From positions 1 through 64,000 of the forward strand of contig CAMCEN010000001.1 in the NCBI GenBank assembly GCA_945873855.1: a stretch of 64,000 bases of DNA. The letters run 5' to 3'. Positions 52,314-61,052 of this stretch are shown in pieces. Numbering within the stretch: the first letter of the stretch is position 1; each line of letters begins with the position of its first letter. A program made the position numbers and the translations under genes. The notes under the pieces are model-generated. The model was not told the DNA's origin and searched no databases. It was given only the letters and a program-made list of their open reading frames with translations. The DNA comes from an uncultured Campylobacter sp. (GTDB taxonomy: Bacteria; Campylobacterota; Campylobacteria; Campylobacterales; Campylobacteraceae).

Positions 52314-52829
52314 ATGGCACAAATCGGTATAGTTTTTGGCAGCCACTTTGGCAGAAACGAAACTGCTGGCGCAGCAAAACACGCAGCTGATTACATCGCT
52401 AGCAAAACTGGCGCTGATATCATCAACGCAACTGAGCTTACAGAAAACTTCATCGCTAGCCACGAAAAGCTAATCTTCGTAGCCAGCACACACAAAAAAG
52501 GTGAGCTTCAAGAAGATTTCCAAAACAAACTTGATGTAGTAAAAGCAGCTGATTTTAGCGGCAAAACACTAGCGCTTGTTGGACTTGGCGGCACCGCAAA
52601 TCACGCCGACACATTTTGCGATGGACTAGTGGAGTTTTTGCCACATATCCGTGGCGCAAAACTAGTTGGCGCATACGATGATGGCGGCTATACTTACAAA
52701 AACAGCCTTGCTTTTATAAACGGTAAGTTCGTTGGGCTTGTCCTAGATGTAAAAGCAGATGCTGACTGGAAAGCTCGCACTGATAAATGGCTAGAGAGCA
52801 TTAGAGCTGATTTTGGCTTTACTTTCTAA
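52314..52829 (+). CDS. fldA: Divergent flavodoxin
   Basis: 171-aa flavodoxin-fold protein, comparable in length to epsilonproteobacterial FldA, the electron carrier for pyruvate and 2-oxoglutarate oxidoreductases. The fold is clear (IGIVFGS, LIFVAST, LALVGLGG, FVGLVLD), but the FMN phosphate loop expected as (S/T)xTGN(T/A)E reads SHFGRNE. The loop normally carrying Trp reads THKKGELQEDF, and the Tyr/Asp loop after GLG reads GTANHADTF. FMN binding may be weakened or altered. AAAAGGA precedes the ATG. Confidence 0.85.
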   Translation: MAQIGIVFGSHFGRNETAGAAKHAADYIASKTGADIINATELTENFIASHEKLIFVASTHKKGELQEDFQNKLDVVKAADFSGKTLALVGLGGTANHADTFCDGLVEFLPHIRGAKLVGAYDDGGYTYKNSLAFINGKFVGLVLDVKADADWKARTDKWLESIRADFGFTF

Positions 52830-52935
52830 GCTTTTAGAGCTTTTTTAAAAGCACTAGAATTCCTAAGGGAATTCTAGAAATTCTACTATTCTTTTTTTTA
52901 TTATCAAAAAATCTCAAAAAAACATAAATTCAGGC

Positions 52936-52941
52936 TATAAT
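52936..52941 (+). promoter_or_regulatory. Orphan -10 box
   Basis: TATAAT preceded by GGC, matching the pattern upstream of metE and glyQ, but no intact gene follows. Confidence 0.45.
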
Positions 52942-52942
52942 T

Positions 52943-53038
52943 AGCTTCTTTAAAAAACCAAGGCAAAGGTATAGCAAATGCCCTATACTCACAGCCAAAC
53001 TACAAAGAGCTAAAAGAACAAAAAAGTCCAAATCTTTA
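52943..53038 (+). pseudogene. Short coding remnant or peptide gene
   Basis: An open frame without ATG reads LASLKNQGKGIANALYSQ then PNYKELKEQKSPNL to a TAA, with ordinary amino-acid usage. In another frame, ATG 52979 with AAAGG upstream encodes an 11-residue peptide. This suggests a frameshifted or truncated gene behind its own promoter. Confidence 0.35.
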
Positions 53039-53240
53039 AAATCACACTCAAAAGTAGTTTTTATATCTAATTCTAGAAGGAATTCTAGTTTAGGGAATTC
53101 CAGAATTCCTAGTGTAACTTTTCTAAAAAATCTAGAATTCCTAGGGAATTTGATATAAGAATTCTAGTTTAAAGAATTTTAGTTTTTTGGGAATTCTAGA
53201 ATTCCTTGAAAACCAAAAACTTAACTTTGTGCTAAAAAGT

Positions 53241-53358
53241 TATAATTTTGCTGCTAAATAAAATATGAGTAAAAGTTCGTAAAATTCATCATATAAAAGG
53301 TAAAATGCTAGGTGTATTTTATATTTTGTATTGAAAACTATAATTTTCAAACTTTTAC
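53241..53358 (+). ncRNA. Candidate small structured RNA
   Basis: A TATAAT at 53241-53246 is followed by a segment closed by a perfect 9-bp stem, GTAAAAGTT (53269-53277) with AACTTTTAC (53350-53358). Inside are two hairpins: TAAAAT/ATTTTA (53301-53321) and GAAAA/TTTTC (53333-53348). AT-rich DNA folds easily, so this is a candidate only. Confidence 0.25.
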
Positions 53359-53728
53359 AAATATCCACTTTTGCCCATGCTACTATATCTTAGAAAGCTT
53401 ATTATTTCATCTTTTACTTACTTTACCTTTTGAGCGATAAGACTTAACCGCAAAATAAAAAGTATAATTTAGCTAAAAATTTAACTCTTATTGTATGTAT
53501 TATTTTATGTTATATTTAACGCAGAATTATTTGTATGATTTTGGATATTTGACTTAAAAACAAAGAGATAAAAAATACCCCATAACCCCAAAAAAGTAAA
53601 ATAAAAAATGTGAAATAAAAAAGGCTAGGGAATTCTAGAATTCCTAGCTAAAGAAAATAGGGAATTCCAGAATTCCCTAGCTAAAAGAAAAACCGCCCTA
53701 TTCTTTTGGCAATTATTTGTAGATATTT

Positions 53729-55123
53729 TTAGCTCTCATCGCTTAGTTCGATGACCTGGGCGTCGCTACTTGGTTCATACTCTATGCCTACAAAGCGGCT
53801 GTAGTTTTTATCAAAGCGCATTTTTATAGACCCTGTAGGTCCATTGCGGTTTTTGCCGATGATTATCTCAGCTTCCTCTACGCTTTGTGCGCGAAAGCCA
53901 GCGTCTACTGCCTTGCCCTCGCTTGCGCCTTTGGCTTCTTGTTCTTTGGCTTCTTGTTCTTTATAGTAGTCGCTGCGGTAGACAAAAAGTATCATATCAG
54001 CATCTTGTTCGATTGCGCCTGATTCTCTTAGATCGCTTAGCTGCGGGCGTTTGTTTGCGCGGCTTTCTAAACTGCGGTTTAGCTGTGAGAGCGCAATTAT
54101 CGGTATTTCAAGCTCACGGGCAAGCAGTTTTAGCTGGCGTGAGATTTCAGCGATTTGAAGGTGGCGTTCGGCAAAATTGCTAGAGTTTGTCATAAGACCG
54201 ATATAATCAATCACGCAAAGCCCTATATTTGGATTTTTCTCTTTTAGCTTGCGCAGTTCTGTGCGGACTTTGTGGACGGTCACATCGCCACTATCGTAGA
54301 TGTAAAAATCATAGCTTCCTATCTTTTCACAAGTGTCTTGAATGCCCTCTATATCCTCATCGCTTAGGCTCACGCCTTTTAGGATTTTGCCAAACTCCAC
54401 GCTTGTTAGCGAGCTAAACATCCTAAACATCAGCTGTTCGCTAGGCATCTCAAGGCTGAAAAATACAGCGCCTATGCCATTATCAAGCACTTTTTCTACT
54501 ATATTTAAAGCAAAAGTCGTCTTTCCCATACCAGGGCGAGCGGCAATGATGACAAAATCGCCCTTTTTTAGCCCATTTGTGTAGCGGTCTAGCTCACCAA
54601 AACCAGTGCTGATGCCAAGCAGTCCAGTGCCCTCATCCTTCCTGCGTAAAATCTCAGCTGCTGCTAAAGTGGCTGCTTCTAGGGCTGTTTTGCAGCTAGT
54701 GTTTTTCTCCCCACCGCTAATTGCATATAGTTTTGCGCTAAGCTCGTCTAGTGCGTCATTTAGCGGCTTTTCGCTGATGATTTGTGGCACGCTTTGAGCC
54801 ACTGCTAGCAGTCTGCGCTTGGCGGCTAGTTCTTTTAGATGCCTTGCGTATTTGATGACATCGATCACACCAGAGCTTGAAAGAGCGTCATTTAGAGCAT
54901 TTTGCGCCACTCCTACGCCTAGTTCTTTTGTGATAAACTTATCATCGATCGGCTCGCCTTTGCTAGCCAGATCGTTCATCGCCTTAAAGATTTGTGAATT
55001 ATCTCTTGAGTAAAAATCATCTTTGTTAATAATCTCAGCCACATCAGCAAGCACCAAAGGATTAAACAAAATCGCACCCAAAACTGATGATTCAAAATCT
55101 AGTGAATATAAAGTCTCGTTCAT
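53729..55123 (-). CDS. dnaB: Replicative DNA helicase DnaB
   Basis: Hexameric replication helicase (464 aa). N-terminal domain to about residue 105; RecA-like C-terminal domain with Walker A ARPGMGKTTFALNI, FFSLEMPSEQLMFRM, Walker B LCVIDYIGLM, ALSQLNRSLESR and DLRESGAIEQDADMILFVYR. Near residue 395 a 15-bp tandem duplication gives KEQEAKEQEAKG before the C-terminal GKNRNGPTG. AAAGGGC precedes the ATG. Confidence 0.97.
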   Translation of the reverse strand: MNETLYSLDFESSVLGAILFNPLVLADVAEIINKDDFYSRDNSQIFKAMNDLASKGEPIDDKFITKELGVGVAQNALNDALSSSGVIDVIKYARHLKELAAKRRLLAVAQSVPQIISEKPLNDALDELSAKLYAISGGEKNTSCKTALEAATLAAAEILRRKDEGTGLLGISTGFGELDRYTNGLKKGDFVIIAARPGMGKTTFALNIVEKVLDNGIGAVFFSLEMPSEQLMFRMFSSLTSVEFGKILKGVSLSDEDIEGIQDTCEKIGSYDFYIYDSGDVTVHKVRTELRKLKEKNPNIGLCVIDYIGLMTNSSNFAERHLQIAEISRQLKLLARELEIPIIALSQLNRSLESRANKRPQLSDLRESGAIEQDADMILFVYRSDYYKEQEAKEQEAKGASEGKAVDAGFRAQSVEEAEIIIGKNRNGPTGSIKMRFDKNYSRFVGIEYEPSSDAQVIELSDES

Positions 55124-55145
55124 TTTCTGCCCTTTAAAAACTTAA

Positions 55146-55290
55146 AAAATCTAGAATTCCTATGCTTTTTTAGGAATTCTAGATTTAGGAATTCTAGATT
55201 TGTAGAGATTTTCTAGGAATTCTAGATTTAGGAATTCTAGATTAGAAATTCTAGATTTAGAAATTCTAGATTTAGGAATTCTAGATTTAG
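55146..55290. repeat. Dense family A array, 15-bp period
   Basis: At least eight half-sites of the AGGAATTCTAGATTT type, mostly 14-15 bp apart, between ispG and dnaB. No gene or terminator-like T run. Confidence 0.85.
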
Positions 55291-55306
55291 CGCTCAAAAG
55301 CTCGCC

Positions 55307-56368
55307 CTACTCGCCACTTATCGCTTTTAGCTCGGCTAAAAAGCGTGGCACAAGCTCATCTTCTTTTAGCCTAGCGATGACCTCTCCTTGCTTAATTATC
55401 ATACCATTTCCCTTGCCAAAGGCGATTGCTAAATCAGCCCCTTTTGCCTCGCCAAGAGCATTTACAATGCAACCCATAACGCTTATATTTAGAGGCTTTG
55501 TGATACCTGCACAGGCTGCTTCAACCTGCTTTATCGCTGCTACTAGGTCACTTTGAAGCCTGCCGCAAGTAGGACATGAGATGATATTTACACCACTTGG
55601 CTGCACGCCGCTGTCTTGTAAAATCGCCTTTGCTACCTTTATCTCTTCTTCTAGCTCGCCAGTTATGCTTACTCTCATCGTATCGCCGATGCCCTCAAGC
55701 AGCAGTCCGCCAAGTGCCATTGCGCTTTTTATACTAGCATGAAAGCTAGTGCCAGCCTCAGTCACACCTAGATGAAAAGGATACTCGCACAGCGGTCTAA
55801 GAGCCCTATATGCAGCCATCGTAGTAGGCACATCGCTAGCTTTTAGGCTGATTGCGATGTCTTTAAAGCCAAACTCTTCAAGCAAGCTGATATTATATAG
55901 CGCACTTTCAACCATAGCCTTTGGCGTGCGGCCGTGAGCCTTTTCAAACTGCGCTTCTAGACTGCCAGAGTTTACGCCTATGCGTATAGGCAGATTTCTT
56001 GCGCCACAAGCATCCACCACGGCTTTTATATGGTCTTTTCCGCCGATATTTCCAGGATTTATTCGCACAGCATCTACAAACTTTGCCACCTCTACTGCGT
56101 AAGTGAAGTTAAAGTGAATATCAGCGACAATTGGCAGCGGACTTTGCTTTTTTATCTGCCTTAGCCCTTCAATGTCTTCTTTGTTAAAAACGGCGCAGCG
56201 CACAAGATCAGCACCAGCAAAATACAACCTGTTAATCTGCTCTAGCGTTGCTTCTATCTCTCTGGTTTTGCTAAAAGTCATACTTTGGACGCTGATTTTA
56301 GCATCGCCTCCGATTTTTACGCCACCTACATTTATTTGTCTAGTTTTATAGCGATTTATTTTTATCAT
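55307..56368 (-). CDS. ispG: 4-hydroxy-3-methylbut-2-enyl diphosphate synthase
   Basis: Iron-sulfur enzyme (353 aa) of the non-mevalonate isoprenoid pathway. N-terminal TIM barrel with [18 protein letters not shown] and [14 protein letters not shown]-terminal [4Fe-4S] ligands in SCPTCGRLQ and [16 protein letters not shown]. Length normal. A GC-TAAAAT box sits 31 bases upstream. Monocistronic. Confidence 0.97.
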   Translation of the reverse strand: MIKINRYKTRQINVGGVKIGGDAKISVQSMTFSKTREIEATLEQINRLYFAGADLVRCAVFNKEDIEGLRQIKKQSPLPIVADIHFNFTYAVEVAKFVDAVRINPGNIGGKDHIKAVVDACGARNLPIRIGVNSGSLEAQFEKAHGRTPKAMVESALYNISLLEEFGFKDIAISLKASDVPTTMAAYRALRPLCEYPFHLGVTEAGTSFHASIKSAMALGGLLLEGIGDTMRVSITGELEEEIKVAKAILQDSGVQPSGVNIISCPTCGRLQSDLVAAIKQVEAACAGITKPLNISVMGCIVNALGEAKGADLAIAFGKGNGMIIKQGEVIARLKEDELVPRFLAELKAISGE

Positions 56369-56398
56369 TTTTGCTCTTTTTTGGAATTTTAATGCTAG

Positions 56399-56404
56399 AT
56401 TTTA
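56399..56404 (-). promoter_or_regulatory. Likely -10 box for ispG
   Basis: TAAAAT on the minus strand preceded by GC, 31 bases upstream of the ispG ATG. Confidence 0.5.
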
Positions 56405-56489
56405 GCAAATTTTGGCTTAGAAAATTAAATGAATTCAAGCGATAATAAAACATAAAAAGCCTTATTTAAAATTAAGCTTTTTATGTTTT

Positions 56490-57257
56490 TTAGTGTGTTA
56501 GTTCGCTTGGCAGCTCAAAAATTGCCCCAAAGTCTTTTGTAAGTGCTGCGCGAAATTTAAGCCCCAAAATCTCAGTCTCATAAGAGTGTAAAAACACTCT
56601 TTTTGCCGTGCTTTTAGCGTATTTGCTATCTCCATATACGCCATATCCTGCGTGGGCTAGGTGAACTCTTATTTGATGAGTTCTACCAGTTTCAATCTCG
56701 ATTTTTGCTAGGGTTTTTTTGCCCTCGCACAGTAGGGGCGTGGCGTGAGTGATAGCTGTTTTGCCATTTTTTAGATCGATTTTACTAAACGCCCCACTCT
56801 TGGTTTTTATAGTAGAAAGTGGCAAATCAATATCTAAATCCTCAGCCAAAATTCCAACCAAAATAGCATAATAAGTCTTTTTGACCCTACAAGCTTTAAA
56901 CTGGGCAATTGCCTTAGCTCTAAACTCTTCATTTTTAGCTAGCAGTAGCACGCCGCTTGTCTCTTTATCAAGGCGGTTTAAAAGCGTGATATTTTTATCA
57001 CTTTTTGCTAGATTTTCTGTGATTTTTTCGCTCACAGCGAATGCTGGTTTATTTAGAGCGATTATATCATTATCTTCATAAATTATCTTTGGTTTTTCAA
57101 TGCGGGTTAGCTTAAACTCAGTTTTCTCGCTCATCAAAGCTCTAGCGATTACGATTTTTTCACCCTTTGCGCTTACTACGCCAGCATCGATTAAAGCCTT
57201 TGCTTCATTGTTTGAGATGCCTTCTTGCTTGGCTAAGATTTTATAAGCTTGTAGCAT
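56490..57257 (-). CDS. RluA family pseudouridine synthase
   Basis: 255-aa RNA pseudouridine synthase. Catalytic Asp in LLNRLDKETSGVLLLAKN near residue 96, and RTHQIRVHLAHAGYGVYGDSKY later. A short N-terminal S4-like region (EGISNNEAKALIDAGVV) precedes the catalytic domain. Target base (23S rRNA or tRNA) cannot be told. Last gene of the glyQ operon, 2 bases after waaA. Confidence 0.9.
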   Translation of the reverse strand: MLQAYKILAKQEGISNNEAKALIDAGVVSAKGEKIVIARALMSEKTEFKLTRIEKPKIIYEDNDIIALNKPAFAVSEKITENLAKSDKNITLLNRLDKETSGVLLLAKNEEFRAKAIAQFKACRVKKTYYAILVGILAEDLDIDLPLSTIKTKSGAFSKIDLKNGKTAITHATPLLCEGKKTLAKIEIETGRTHQIRVHLAHAGYGVYGDSKYAKSTAKRVFLHSYETEILGLKFRAALTKDFGAIFELPSELTH

Positions 57258-57259
57258 TT

Positions 57260-58513
57260 TTATCCTTTTATTTGTTCTAAAATATCATTAAAATCGCAGC
57301 TTTGCGTGATTTGCGAGCTAAACTTTTCATGCGCCAAAAGAGCTGCTGTCTTAAAATCACTAGCAATTTTTATACCTTGTACTGCGCTATAAAGCACGTT
57401 TTGGTTATGAAAAAACGCACCTGAGATTATACCACAATTAAAACTCGCTGGCTCAAAGGGATTGTGTCCGCCGATACCTGCGCTAAATGAACCTGCTAAA
57501 ATCACAACATCAGCGATAGCATAGATATTTATTAGCTCGCCAAGGCAGTCCATCACCACGACTTGCGCCTTTAAATCAGCGTTTTTTGAAAAGCACTGGG
57601 AGCTATAATTATTTTGCTCTGCCCAGCCACGCACTAGCTCGCAAACTGCGCTAAATCTTTGCGGATGTCGTGGGGCGATGATGAGCTGCTCGCCTTTTTT
57701 TAGCCTTAGGAATTCTAGAATTCCTTTTTCTTCTCCCTCGTGTGAACTAGCTAAAACGATGATATGCTCGTAATTTGAGCTAAGTTTTTTGCTAGGACTA
57801 GGCAGCAAAGCTGATTTTACATTTCCTAGCACTTTTATATTTTTTGCGCCTATAGCTTCTAGCCTTTTAGCATCACTTTCGCTTTGGGCTAGTACCAAAT
57901 CACAATAGCTAAAAAGCGTTTTATAGTACCTTAGAAATCTGCGATATTTTGGCAGCGAACTTTGGCTAAGTCTAGCATTTAGCAAAATTACTTTTGCACC
58001 TTGTTTTTTGGCGCAAGCAAAGAGATTTAGCCACAGTTCTGCTTCAAAAACCACGAGCGTCTTACACTCTTTTAGCCAAAAAGGCAAAAAACACTCAAAA
58101 GGCAAAAACGCCACTTCATCGCAAAACTCTCTTGCTCTAGCGTATCCTGTCGCTGTGCAAACTGTGATTCGCACGCTTTTAGCTTCTTTTTGTAGTGCTT
58201 TTACAAAGGGTTCTATCGTAGATACCTCGCCAAGCGAGCAAGCATGAAAATGAAAATCACAAGGCTTTAATGCAGGATTGTTTAACAAAAAAAATCTAGC
58301 TAAAATGCTGTTTTTTGGCTGATTTTTACTAGGAATTCTAGAATTTTTACTAGGAATTTTAGAATTCTTGCTAGAAATTCTAGAATTCTCACTAGAAATT
58401 CTAGAATTCCCTAGCTCATCACTAAGCAAAACTTTATATTTGCGTCCAAAACTAAGTGCTAGCAAAAAAGGGCTTGCAAGCACTAGCAAAAAAGCGCAAA
58501 TAGCGTTATACAC
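57260..58513 (-). CDS. waaA: Kdo transferase WaaA
   Basis: Attaches Kdo sugars to lipid A (417 aa). N-terminal membrane anchor, GT-B fold with HACSLGEVSTIEPFV, VFEAELWLNLF, ASSHEGEE and a GGHNPFEPASF acceptor/donor motif. After about residue 37 the protein carries a repetitive stretch with NSRISSE, NSRISSK, NSKIPSK and NSRIPSK, encoded by family A units (58325-58412). A further site near 57711 encodes GILEF right after ASSHEGEEK. The start is GTG. Located between the zinc-ribbon and rluA genes with 2-3 base gaps. Confidence 0.94.
   Translation of the reverse strand: MYNAICAFLLVLASPFLLALSFGRKYKVLLSDELGNSRISSENSRISSKNSKIPSKNSRIPSKNQPKNSILARFFLLNNPALKPCDFHFHACSLGEVSTIEPFVKALQKEAKSVRITVCTATGYARAREFCDEVAFLPFECFLPFWLKECKTLVVFEAELWLNLFACAKKQGAKVILLNARLSQSSLPKYRRFLRYYKTLFSYCDLVLAQSESDAKRLEAIGAKNIKVLGNVKSALLPSPSKKLSSNYEHIIVLASSHEGEEKGILEFLRLKKGEQLIIAPRHPQRFSAVCELVRGWAEQNNYSSQCFSKNADLKAQVVVMDCLGELINIYAIADVVILAGSFSAGIGGHNPFEPASFNCGIISGAFFHNQNVLYSAVQGIKIASDFKTAALLAHEKFSSQITQSCDFNDILEQIKG
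57707..57728. repeat. Family A palindrome inside waaA
   Basis: A complete GGAATTCTAGAATTCC lies in frame where the family sequence normally continues from the HEGEE motif towards the PRHPxRF strand, adding GILEFL. Confidence 0.85.
58325..58412. repeat. In-frame family A expansion inside waaA
   Basis: Four units of 21 bp, each with a full or near-full family A palindrome, encode consecutive heptapeptides of the NSRISSK type just after the N-terminal anchor. Confidence 0.92.
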
Positions 58514-58516
58514 GCT

Positions 58517-59341
58517 CTACTCTTCTACGCTCTCATCAGCGGTTTTTTTAGTAGGTTTTTTAGCAGTTGTCTTTGTAGTGGTTTTTTTAGCAGCTGTCTT
58601 TTTGGCTGCTACTGGTTCGGTTATTATTTCTCCCTCGTTTATCTCGCTATATAGTATGCGACCACAATGCGGACAAGTAGTTATGCTCTCACTATGCACC
58701 ACTTCGCTAAAGGTCTTGTCATTTACACGCATAAAACAACCATAGCAAGCTTGCTTTTTCATAGGTACCACAGCAGTGTTTTTTGCCCATTTGCGGATTT
58801 TTTCGTAGAACTCAAGCACTTTTTGATTTATTTTTGCTAGCAAGGCATCTTTTTGTTTATATAGCTCTTTTTTGCTATCTTCGATTTCTTTTAGGCTACT
58901 AGCAGTCTCATTTTCAAGCTCTTTTAGCTCAGTATTAGCTTCATTTATTTTCTCATCAAGCTCTTTAAGGTCGGCTTTTTTTATCTCTACTGCTTTTTCA
59001 TTGCGCTCGATGTCTTCATTTAGGCTCTCTAACTGCTCTTTGCCTAGAGTTTCTTCTGTTTGGGTAGCTTCTATTTCTTTTTCTTTTTTTAGCGAACTTG
59101 AGCGAGCTGAGATTTTTTTCATTTTCTCGCCTTGTTCTGCTATTTGGCGATTTGTGTCGCTTATTAGTGCTTCTAAGCGAGTAATCGAGCTTTCAATCTC
59201 ATGTTTTTTTTCTACAAGTGCATTTATTGAGCCTTTTTTGGCTTCTAGTTTTGCGTTTATTGCTTCTATTTTTGGGTTGTAGCTGTCAATTTGCGTATCA
59301 AGTTTGCTAAGATTTACTAACTGCTCTAAGCTTGAGTTCAT
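58517..59341 (-). CDS. Coiled-coil zinc-ribbon protein (Cj0706-like by position)
   Basis: 274 aa: a long coiled coil (about residues 5-175), a C4-type zinc ribbon (CYGC...CPHCG) near 200-225, then an alanine/lysine/threonine-rich tail (KKTAAKKTTTKTTAKKPTKK) reminiscent of histone-like nucleic-acid-binding tails. The coiled-coil/ribbon layout matches a widespread bacterial family of unknown function placed near NIF3 genes. It is 11 bases after the NIF3 gene and 3 before waaA. Confidence 0.85.
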   Translation of the reverse strand: MNSSLEQLVNLSKLDTQIDSYNPKIEAINAKLEAKKGSINALVEKKHEIESSITRLEALISDTNRQIAEQGEKMKKISARSSSLKKEKEIEATQTEETLGKEQLESLNEDIERNEKAVEIKKADLKELDEKINEANTELKELENETASSLKEIEDSKKELYKQKDALLAKINQKVLEFYEKIRKWAKNTAVVPMKKQACYGCFMRVNDKTFSEVVHSESITTCPHCGRILYSEINEGEIITEPVAAKKTAAKKTTTKTTAKKPTKKTADESVEE

Positions 59342-59352
59342 TTTTTGTCCTT

Positions 59353-60069
59353 TTACATATAGCTAAATGGGTTTAAAGAATTTGCGATTTTAGCAGAAAT
59401 TCCGTATTTTTTCAAGGCTTTTTCTAAACTTTGTGCGAAATATTTCTCACTTGCGTAGTGTTCTATGTCTATTAGGTTAAGTTTATCGTGCCTTGCTTCA
59501 AAGGCGGTGTGATATTTCAAATCGCCTGTTAAAAAGCAATCAGCTTTAAATGAGCCAATGAGATCAGCCCCTGAGCCTGTACAAAAGGCTACTTTTTCTA
59601 CATGCTCGCTAGATTTCACCACTCGCAAATGCTTTATTTCAAAGGCATTTTTAACCTTTTTTGCTAGCTCATCAAAGCTAGAATTCCAAATAAACTCACA
59701 AATAAAGCCATTTTTTTCATACTCTTTTATGCCTAGAACTTCACTTAGCACAAAGTCATTTAGAGCGTGTTTATCGTAGTTTGTATGCATGGCTATTAGC
59801 GAGCAGTTTTTCTTTGCTAGTTCAAAAACCAGCGAGCTTGGAAATTTTGTGCTACTAAGTGCTTTTAAACCTTTAAAAATCAGCGGATGATGAGTGATAA
59901 AAAGCGTGTTATTCTCGCTAGATTCTAGAATTTTCTCGTCTAAATCAAGCGTGAGAGTGATGCTATCAAAGTCTTTATTATCTACTAGAATTCCACAATT
60001 ATCCCAACTCTCAGCATCGCTAAAAGGCGCAATCTCATCTAAAATAGTGTAAATTTCAGCTGTTTTCAC
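59353..60069 (-). CDS. NIF3-like dinuclear metal protein
   Basis: 238-aa member of the NIF3/YbgI family that forms a hexameric toroid with two metals per subunit. Features: WDNCGILVDN near residue 21, FITHHPLIFKGLKAL, IAMHTNYDKHALN and CTGSGADLIGSF; His and Asp metal ligands are present. Often annotated GTP cyclohydrolase-like without proof. The start is GTG. Family A half-sites are tolerated in the coding sequence near 59928 and 59985. Confidence 0.9.
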   Translation of the reverse strand: MKTAEIYTILDEIAPFSDAESWDNCGILVDNKDFDSITLTLDLDEKILESSENNTLFITHHPLIFKGLKALSSTKFPSSLVFELAKKNCSLIAMHTNYDKHALNDFVLSEVLGIKEYEKNGFICEFIWNSSFDELAKKVKNAFEIKHLRVVKSSEHVEKVAFCTGSGADLIGSFKADCFLTGDLKYHTAFEARHDKLNLIDIEHYASEKYFAQSLEKALKKYGISAKIANSLNPFSYM

Positions 60070-60097
60070 AAGGCACTCTTTTTACTTTTTACTTTTT

Positions 60098-60958
60098 TTA
60101 CTTCTCTTGGCTTTTTGCGTAGGCTAGCGCGCAGCCTTTGGCTAGCTCACGGATTTGAAGTATGTAGTCTTGGCGCTGGGTTGCTGATATCGCACCACGA
60201 GCATCAAGGACATTAAAAGTATGCGCAGCAAGCATGCAATAATCATACGCAGGCAAGGCTAGCCCATGCTCTAAAATAGCCTTACACTCAGCCTTTGCGT
60301 TATTAAACTGAGCAAAAAGCATATCAGTATTTGCGATTTCAAAGTTATATTTGCTAAACTCATACTCACCTTGCTTATGAACATCGCCGTAGGTTACGAT
60401 TTTGCCATCTTTATCATCCCAAATGATGTCGTAGACATTGTCTTTATCCTGTAAATACATCGCAAGTCGCTCAGTGCCGTAGGTGATCTCTGCGCTGATT
60501 AAATCACAAGCTATACCGCCAACTTGCTGAAAGTAAGTAAACTGCGTAACCTCCATACCATCAAGCCAAACCTCCCAGCCTAGCCCCCACGCACCAAGGG
60601 TTGGGCTCTCCCAGTTATCTTCTACAAAGCGAATATCGTGCTTTTTAAGATCAAGTCCAAGCCTTTCAAGCGAGCGCAAATATAGCTCTTGGATATTATC
60701 AGGGCTTGGTTTCATTATTACTTGAAATTGATAATACGCGCCTAGGCGATTTGGATTTTCGCCGTATCTGCCATCGGTTGGACGCCTGCTAGGTGCGACA
60801 TAGGCGACATTCCACGGCTTTTTGCCAAGGCTGCGCAAAAAAGTAGCTTGATGATAAGTCCCAGCACCAGCTGGCATATCGTATGGTTGGACGATTAGAC
60901 AGCCTTGTTCGTGCCAGTATTCTTGTAGTTTTAGTATTAATTGCGAAAAAGTAATCAT
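60098..60958 (-). CDS. glyQ: Glycyl-tRNA synthetase alpha subunit
   Basis: Catalytic class II subunit (286 aa) of the alpha2beta2 glycyl-tRNA synthetase. [33 protein letters not shown] (motif-rich N-terminus), [21 protein letters not shown] and [21 protein letters not shown] are typical. The beta subunit gene (glyS) is not adjacent, so it must lie elsewhere. First gene of a five-gene operon glyQ-NIF3-zinc ribbon-waaA-rluA with gaps of 28, 11, 3 and 2 bases. Confidence 0.97.
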   Translation of the reverse strand: MITFSQLILKLQEYWHEQGCLIVQPYDMPAGAGTYHQATFLRSLGKKPWNVAYVAPSRRPTDGRYGENPNRLGAYYQFQVIMKPSPDNIQELYLRSLERLGLDLKKHDIRFVEDNWESPTLGAWGLGWEVWLDGMEVTQFTYFQQVGGIACDLISAEITYGTERLAMYLQDKDNVYDIIWDDKDGKIVTYGDVHKQGEYEFSKYNFEIANTDMLFAQFNNAKAECKAILEHGLALPAYDYCMLAAHTFNVLDARGAISATQRQDYILQIRELAKGCALAYAKSQEK

Positions 60959-60990
60959 TTCTTTTGCCTTTATTTTTAAAAAATCTTGCG

Positions 60991-60996
60991 ATTATA
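60991..60996 (-). promoter_or_regulatory. Likely -10 box for glyQ operon
   Basis: TATAAT on the minus strand preceded by GC, 32 bases upstream of the glyQ ATG. Confidence 0.6.
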
Positions 60997-61052
60997 GCTA
61001 AGCTTTGCTTGATTTTTACTGATTTTTTGGCTTTTATTTATATGTGTGATTT

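Larger units (their letters stand above)
52830..53728. other. 899-base gene-poor gap between fldA and dnaB
   Basis: No gene of normal size. It contains family A sites (52853-52876, 53068-53210, 53625-53695), an inverted family F copy (53570-53597), promoter-like TATAAT boxes at 52936 and 53241, a coding remnant at 52943-53038 and a foldable AT-rich segment at 53269-53358. The rest (53360-53565) is very AT-rich with no feature that I can name. Confidence 0.6.
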
